NCBI GenBank assembly: GCA_018053685.1
Contig: JAGPKW010000023.1
Span: 1-9,545, forward strand
Length of the DNA: 9,545 nucleotides
DNA from: Patescibacteria group bacterium
Lineage (GTDB): Bacteria > Patescibacteriota > Patescibacteriia > JAGPKW01
Reading direction: 5' to 3'
Shown: positions 7,184 through 9,545 of the stretch, one piece after another
How positions within the stretch are numbered: position 1 is the stretch's first letter
Layout of the letters: the number at the start of each line of letters is the position of its first letter
The notes under the pieces: model-generated
Database searches by the model: none
Seen by the model: only the letters and a program-made list of their open reading frames with translations
What the model was told of the DNA's origin: nothing
Made by a program: the position numbers and the translations under genes

Positions 7184-7474
7184 ATGAGCATTGAGAAATT
7201 TTTTCCCAAAAAGAAGATCCCTACTTACAACGGTGAATTAGAATATAACAGCTCTTATACAGGTTTTCATATAAACTGTAATCCTAAGGATAAATTCGAA
7301 GGTATTGTAAATAGTGTTGTTAGAATGATTAATAATCCTAAAATAGATATTAACGATTTAGAGTACTGCATAGATAAAAATGCACAATCGTTAAATATAA
7401 CTTCGGAAGACTTACTTCTAATTGTAGAAGATAAACTTAATACAAAAGCTGATTCAAATTCCGATATCTGCTAA
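7184..7474 (+). CDS. Small hypothetical protein, 96 aa
   Basis: I do not recognise this protein. It is short and probably soluble, with no signal peptide or membrane helix. The N-terminus is basic (FFPKKKIP) and the tail acidic and polar. Three cysteines lie at 32, 62 and 96; the last is the final residue. Residues 37-85 look helical (FEGIVNSVVRMINN, then DINDLEYCIDKNAQ and TSEDLLLIVEDKL). A good TTGATA/TATAAT promoter 29 nt upstream supports it as a real, separately transcribed gene. It follows the VanW-CHAP gene by 67 bp on the same strand, so read-through is also possible. Its last 4 bases overlap the stop of convergent trpS. Confidence 0.7.
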   Translation: MSIEKFFPKKKIPTYNGELEYNSSYTGFHINCNPKDKFEGIVNSVVRMINNPKIDINDLEYCIDKNAQSLNITSEDLLLIVEDKLNTKADSNSDIC

Positions 7475-8478
7475 ACATATTTAAACCCAATTGCATTTCT
7501 GACCTCTTTTATAGTCTCTCTAGCATTTTTCTTTGCGATTTCACCTCCACTTTCTACTAGATCCAATACATAAGAGTCAGACATATTTGCTTTTGATTTC
7601 TGGAAATTGATTAAGTATCTTTCAATTGCTATCAAAATAATTGATTTTAGTTCTCCCATTACATTTTCTCCATGCATGTGTTTATCCAATATATTACTAA
7701 TTTTAATTTTTTCATCCTCATTTGAAACAAATTCCCCTATTTTAATCAAAGATTTAAGAGACTCTGTCATCTCACCAGCAAATGCTGTCTTTGCTCTTTT
7801 TACCTTATTCAATGAAACATCAATTGGATCGTCAAGCAATATTGCTCCACTTGGATTACTCTTACTCATCTTTCCTTCACCAGTTAATGACATAATTCTC
7901 ACAGGTTCACCCAAAGAAAGTATTTTAGGCATAGGAAATACTTCATTATTCTCCCTGTTAAATTTCTTTGCTAAAAATCTTGCCATTTCAATATGAGCAC
8001 TTTGATCCTCCCCAACTGGAACATATTCAGCTTTTTGAAGCAGGATATCAGAAGACATCATAATCGGATACATCGCAAGAAGTAAAGAAGCATTAGAGGT
8101 ATCAACATTTTTCTTTATCATTTCTTTTAAGGTAGGTACCCTTAAAAGTTCTGAGATACTAATCAATCTTGAGAAATAAAGATTAAGCTCTGAAATCTCC
8201 TCAACTAGATGAGATTGAATAAACACATCAGAGTTATCCTTATTAAGCCCAAGTGCAAAGTAATCCTTAAGAATATCTATTACATATCTTTGTGTATCTG
8301 AAGGTTTTGAATCTGTAATAGCATGCAAATCTGCTACAAAAACCATAGGTCTTTGTATTTTACCTTCTCTTTGTAAAGACACAATTGTATTAACAGACCC
8401 AATTACATTTGCAATCGTAAGCCCACCTGACGGCCTTATTCCAGTAAAAACATTTACTTTGTATTCAATCTTTTTCAT
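7471..8478 (-). CDS. trpS: Tryptophanyl-tRNA synthetase
   Basis: This class I aminoacyl-tRNA synthetase charges tRNA-Trp with tryptophan using ATP in the cytoplasm. Its 335 residues are the usual length for bacterial TrpRS. The N-terminal active site begins FTGIRPSGGLTIANVIGS. TIAN (21-24) stands in the HIGH position, where Escherichia coli has TIGN, so the usual Gly is Ala here. VADLHAIT (48-55) follows. MYPIMMSSDILLQKAEYVPV, then GEDQ, forms the Trp- and ATP-binding core (136-159). The second signature is an intact KMSKS at 203-207. The helical C-terminal part ends at TAG 7471-7473. The start ATG 8476-8478 matches family N-termini. It is divergent from the uracil-DNA glycosylase gene and overlaps the convergent 96-aa gene by 4 bp. 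Confidence 0.97.
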   Translation of the reverse strand: MKKIEYKVNVFTGIRPSGGLTIANVIGSVNTIVSLQREGKIQRPMVFVADLHAITDSKPSDTQRYVIDILKDYFALGLNKDNSDVFIQSHLVEEISELNLYFSRLISISELLRVPTLKEMIKKNVDTSNASLLLAMYPIMMSSDILLQKAEYVPVGEDQSAHIEMARFLAKKFNRENNEVFPMPKILSLGEPVRIMSLTGEGKMSKSNPSGAILLDDPIDVSLNKVKRAKTAFAGEMTESLKSLIKIGEFVSNEDEKIKISNILDKHMHGENVMGELKSIILIAIERYLINFQKSKANMSDSYVLDLVESGGEIAKKNARETIKEVRNAIGFKYV

Positions 8479-8485
8479 GCTTTTA

Positions 8486-8491
8486 ATTATA
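8486..8491 (-). promoter_or_regulatory. -10 box (TATAAT) of trpS
   Basis: The minus strand reads TATAAT with only 7 bases before the trpS ATG. Transcription would start at about the A of the start codon, giving a leaderless mRNA. No convincing -35 is present, and no Shine-Dalgarno sequence fits in the gap. Confidence 0.5.
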
Positions 8492-8511
8492 CACTAAACA
8501 ATAAATTAATA

Positions 8512-8517
8512 TATAAT
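8512..8517 (+). promoter_or_regulatory. -10 box (TATAAT) of the uracil-DNA glycosylase gene
   Basis: A perfect TATAAT ends 8 bases before ATG 8526, so the mRNA would have a leader of one or two bases at most. A partial -35 (TATACA, 8488-8493) lies 18 bp upstream and overlaps the trpS -10 region. The two divergent promoters thus share DNA. Confidence 0.5.
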
Positions 8518-8525
8518 CGGAAAGA

Positions 8526-9164
8526 ATGAAACTAGAAGATTTTAAAAGCCTAAAAGAGATACATGAGTATTTTGCATTACACAACAACTGTAAATTAAAG
8601 AAATATGCAACACAACCTGTATATGAACTAACACCTCCGAAATCAGGAATAGTATTCATTGGAGAAGCACCTGGAGTAAATGAAGATAAACAGGGAAAAC
8701 CTTTTGTAGGAGCAGCAGGAAAATTACTAGATGAAATGCTAAGAAGTATTGGATATACAAGGGAAGATGTTTATGTAACAAATGTTGTTAAGTACAGACC
8801 ACCAGAAAACAGAGAACCTCTACCTGATGAGAAGGAATCATGCAGAGTATGGGTAAATGCAGAACTCCTCTTTATTAAACCTAAGGTAATTGTTGCTCTT
8901 GGAAGACATGCCCTTGAAAGATTTCTCCCTCAGGAACATATATCAATAATACATGGGCAAATGTTTATACACAGCAGCGGCATACCAGTATTTGCAATGT
9001 ATCACCCTGCAGCAGCTCTTTATAATCCTAATCTTAAAAAGACACTTCAAGAAGATTTTTTCAAACTTAAAGATTTTCTAGATGGTAAAATACAACCCAT
9101 AGGAAATGAAAATAATAAAAAGAAAGAGAAACAGATTTTAATTAACGAAATACTCAAACTCTAA
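8526..9164 (+). CDS. Uracil-DNA glycosylase, family 4, with incomplete Fe-S ligands
   Basis: This enzyme removes uracil from DNA as the first step of base excision repair. Its 212 residues match family 4 in order. Motif A is GEAPGVNEDKQGKPFVGAAG (46-65). The VTNVVKYRPPENREP block lies at 84-98, followed by a KPKVIVALG strand and then motif B HPAAALYNP (160-168), where His160 contacts the DNA. Family 4 enzymes normally bind a 4Fe-4S cluster with four cysteines: an N-terminal CxxC, one in KCRPP and one 16 residues later. Here only Cys22 and Cys106 remain. His19 stands at the first position and Tyr90 replaces the KCRPP cysteine, so the cluster is probably lost or altered. The last 20 residues are a Lys-rich tail. 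The stop overlaps that of convergent ndk by 4 bp. Confidence 0.93.
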   Translation: MKLEDFKSLKEIHEYFALHNNCKLKKYATQPVYELTPPKSGIVFIGEAPGVNEDKQGKPFVGAAGKLLDEMLRSIGYTREDVYVTNVVKYRPPENREPLPDEKESCRVWVNAELLFIKPKVIVALGRHALERFLPQEHISIIHGQMFIHSSGIPVFAMYHPAAALYNPNLKKTLQEDFFKLKDFLDGKIQPIGNENNKKKEKQILINEILKL

Positions 9165-9545
9165 TCAGACCAGCTTACATCATAAAAGATTTTTTCAGCA
9201 GCAGTTTCATACTCTGATATCTCTGTTGCGTTAAACCATATCCCAATTTCTCTCTCAGCATTCTCGACACTATCTGAAGCATGAAGCATAGACCTTGTAA
9301 CTCTGCCCTGTTCATCTGCAAGAGCAAAGGAATCCAGAGAGTAATCAGCCCTAATTGTCCCCACATCACCATCTGCAGGACTTGTACTTCCAAGCATCTT
9401 TCTCACTCCAGTAACAACACCAAAACCTTGAAGAACCATTACAAGAACAGGACCACAGGTTAAATAATTAATGTTTGACTCTCTAATCCACTTCCCTCTC
9501 TCAAGAGAATTCCAGTTAGAAGTGTCCTCACCTCTTGCTTCAGCT
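9161..9545 (-). CDS. ndk: Nucleoside diphosphate kinase, C-terminal part (partial)
   Basis: NDK transfers the gamma phosphate from ATP to NDPs through a phospho-histidine, balancing NTP pools. The frame stays open to the window edge, so about 127 C-terminal residues are visible and the start lies beyond 9545. Diagnostic stretches are LTCGPVLVMVLQG, VVTGVRKMLGSTSPADG, GTIRADYSLDS and MLHASDSVENAEREIGIWF. The active-site His is the codon at 9281-9283. Compared with the Escherichia coli enzyme there is an insertion of about 10 residues before the active-site His (FALADEQGRV region). The segment before LTCGPV also looks longer (RGEDTSNWNSLERGKWI), and a tail of about 20 residues follows WFNATE. 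The ATG at 9439 lies inside the domain and is not the start. The gene converges with the glycosylase gene, sharing the bases CTAA. Confidence 0.95.
   Translation of the reverse strand, partial: AEARGEDTSNWNSLERGKWIRESNINYLTCGPVLVMVLQGFGVVTGVRKMLGSTSPADGDVGTIRADYSLDSFALADEQGRVTRSMLHASDSVENAEREIGIWFNATEISEYETAAEKIFYDVSWSD

Noticed and set aside
7607..7996. 129-codon open frame on the plus strand inside trpS
   Set aside because: It is fully antisense to well-conserved TrpRS coding sequence, and its translation is a hydrophobic, low-complexity shadow with no start signal.
9281..9463. Plus-strand frame with several Cys and His residues, zinc-finger-like at first sight
   Set aside because: It is antisense to ndk. 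The Cys/His pattern is the complement of conserved NDK codons around the active site.
1..9545. Recoding of UGA to Gly or Trp, as in some CPR or mycoplasmas
   Set aside because: No conserved gene needs read-through of TGA, and Gly and Trp positions use ordinary codons.

Overview
The window is about 9.5 kb of AT-rich DNA (G+C near 30% by eye), densely packed, with eleven protein genes and no RNA gene, insertion sequence or CRISPR array that I can see. The standard code reads through all genes. Stops are TAA or TAG only, AGA is a common Arg codon, and most starts lack a clear Shine-Dalgarno sequence. With the extended NDK type and small intergenic gaps, this suggests a reduced-genome bacterium of the Candidate Phyla Radiation/Patescibacteria. 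That placement is an inference from style; no marker here fixes the lineage.

Left part (1-2723): the 3' end of an ABC-2 exporter ATPase overlaps its NatB-like permease gene (both +). A two-gene minus-strand unit (2723 to 1618) then encodes two acidic proteins of no recognisable family.

Central part (2802-7474) looks like a cell-envelope locus. A Tat-type lipoprotein appears to carry two successive lysozyme-like/SLT domains, the second with a clear catalytic Glu. It converges with a HAD-superfamily phosphatase or mutase gene. Next comes a 695-residue protein with a weak N-terminal export signal, a duplicated Tyr/Glu/Asn-rich repeat, a VanW domain and a CHAP-like cysteine peptidase/amidase domain. 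A 96-residue orphan gene with a good promoter follows. The two large proteins would plausibly act together on peptidoglycan, either the cell's own or that of a neighbour or host.

Right part (7471-9545) holds housekeeping genes: trpS (-), a family 4 uracil-DNA glycosylase (+) that lacks two of the four usual Fe-S cysteines, and the 3' part of ndk (-), which runs off the window. trpS and the glycosylase gene diverge from a 47-bp gap. Each has a TATAAT box so close to its start codon that the mRNAs are probably leaderless or nearly so.

Strand switches are frequent, and all four convergent gene pairs overlap by 4-8 bp or abut. There is therefore no room for ordinary intergenic terminators. Dyad symmetries sit on the promoters of the VanW-CHAP gene and of the 96-residue gene, hinting at regulation.
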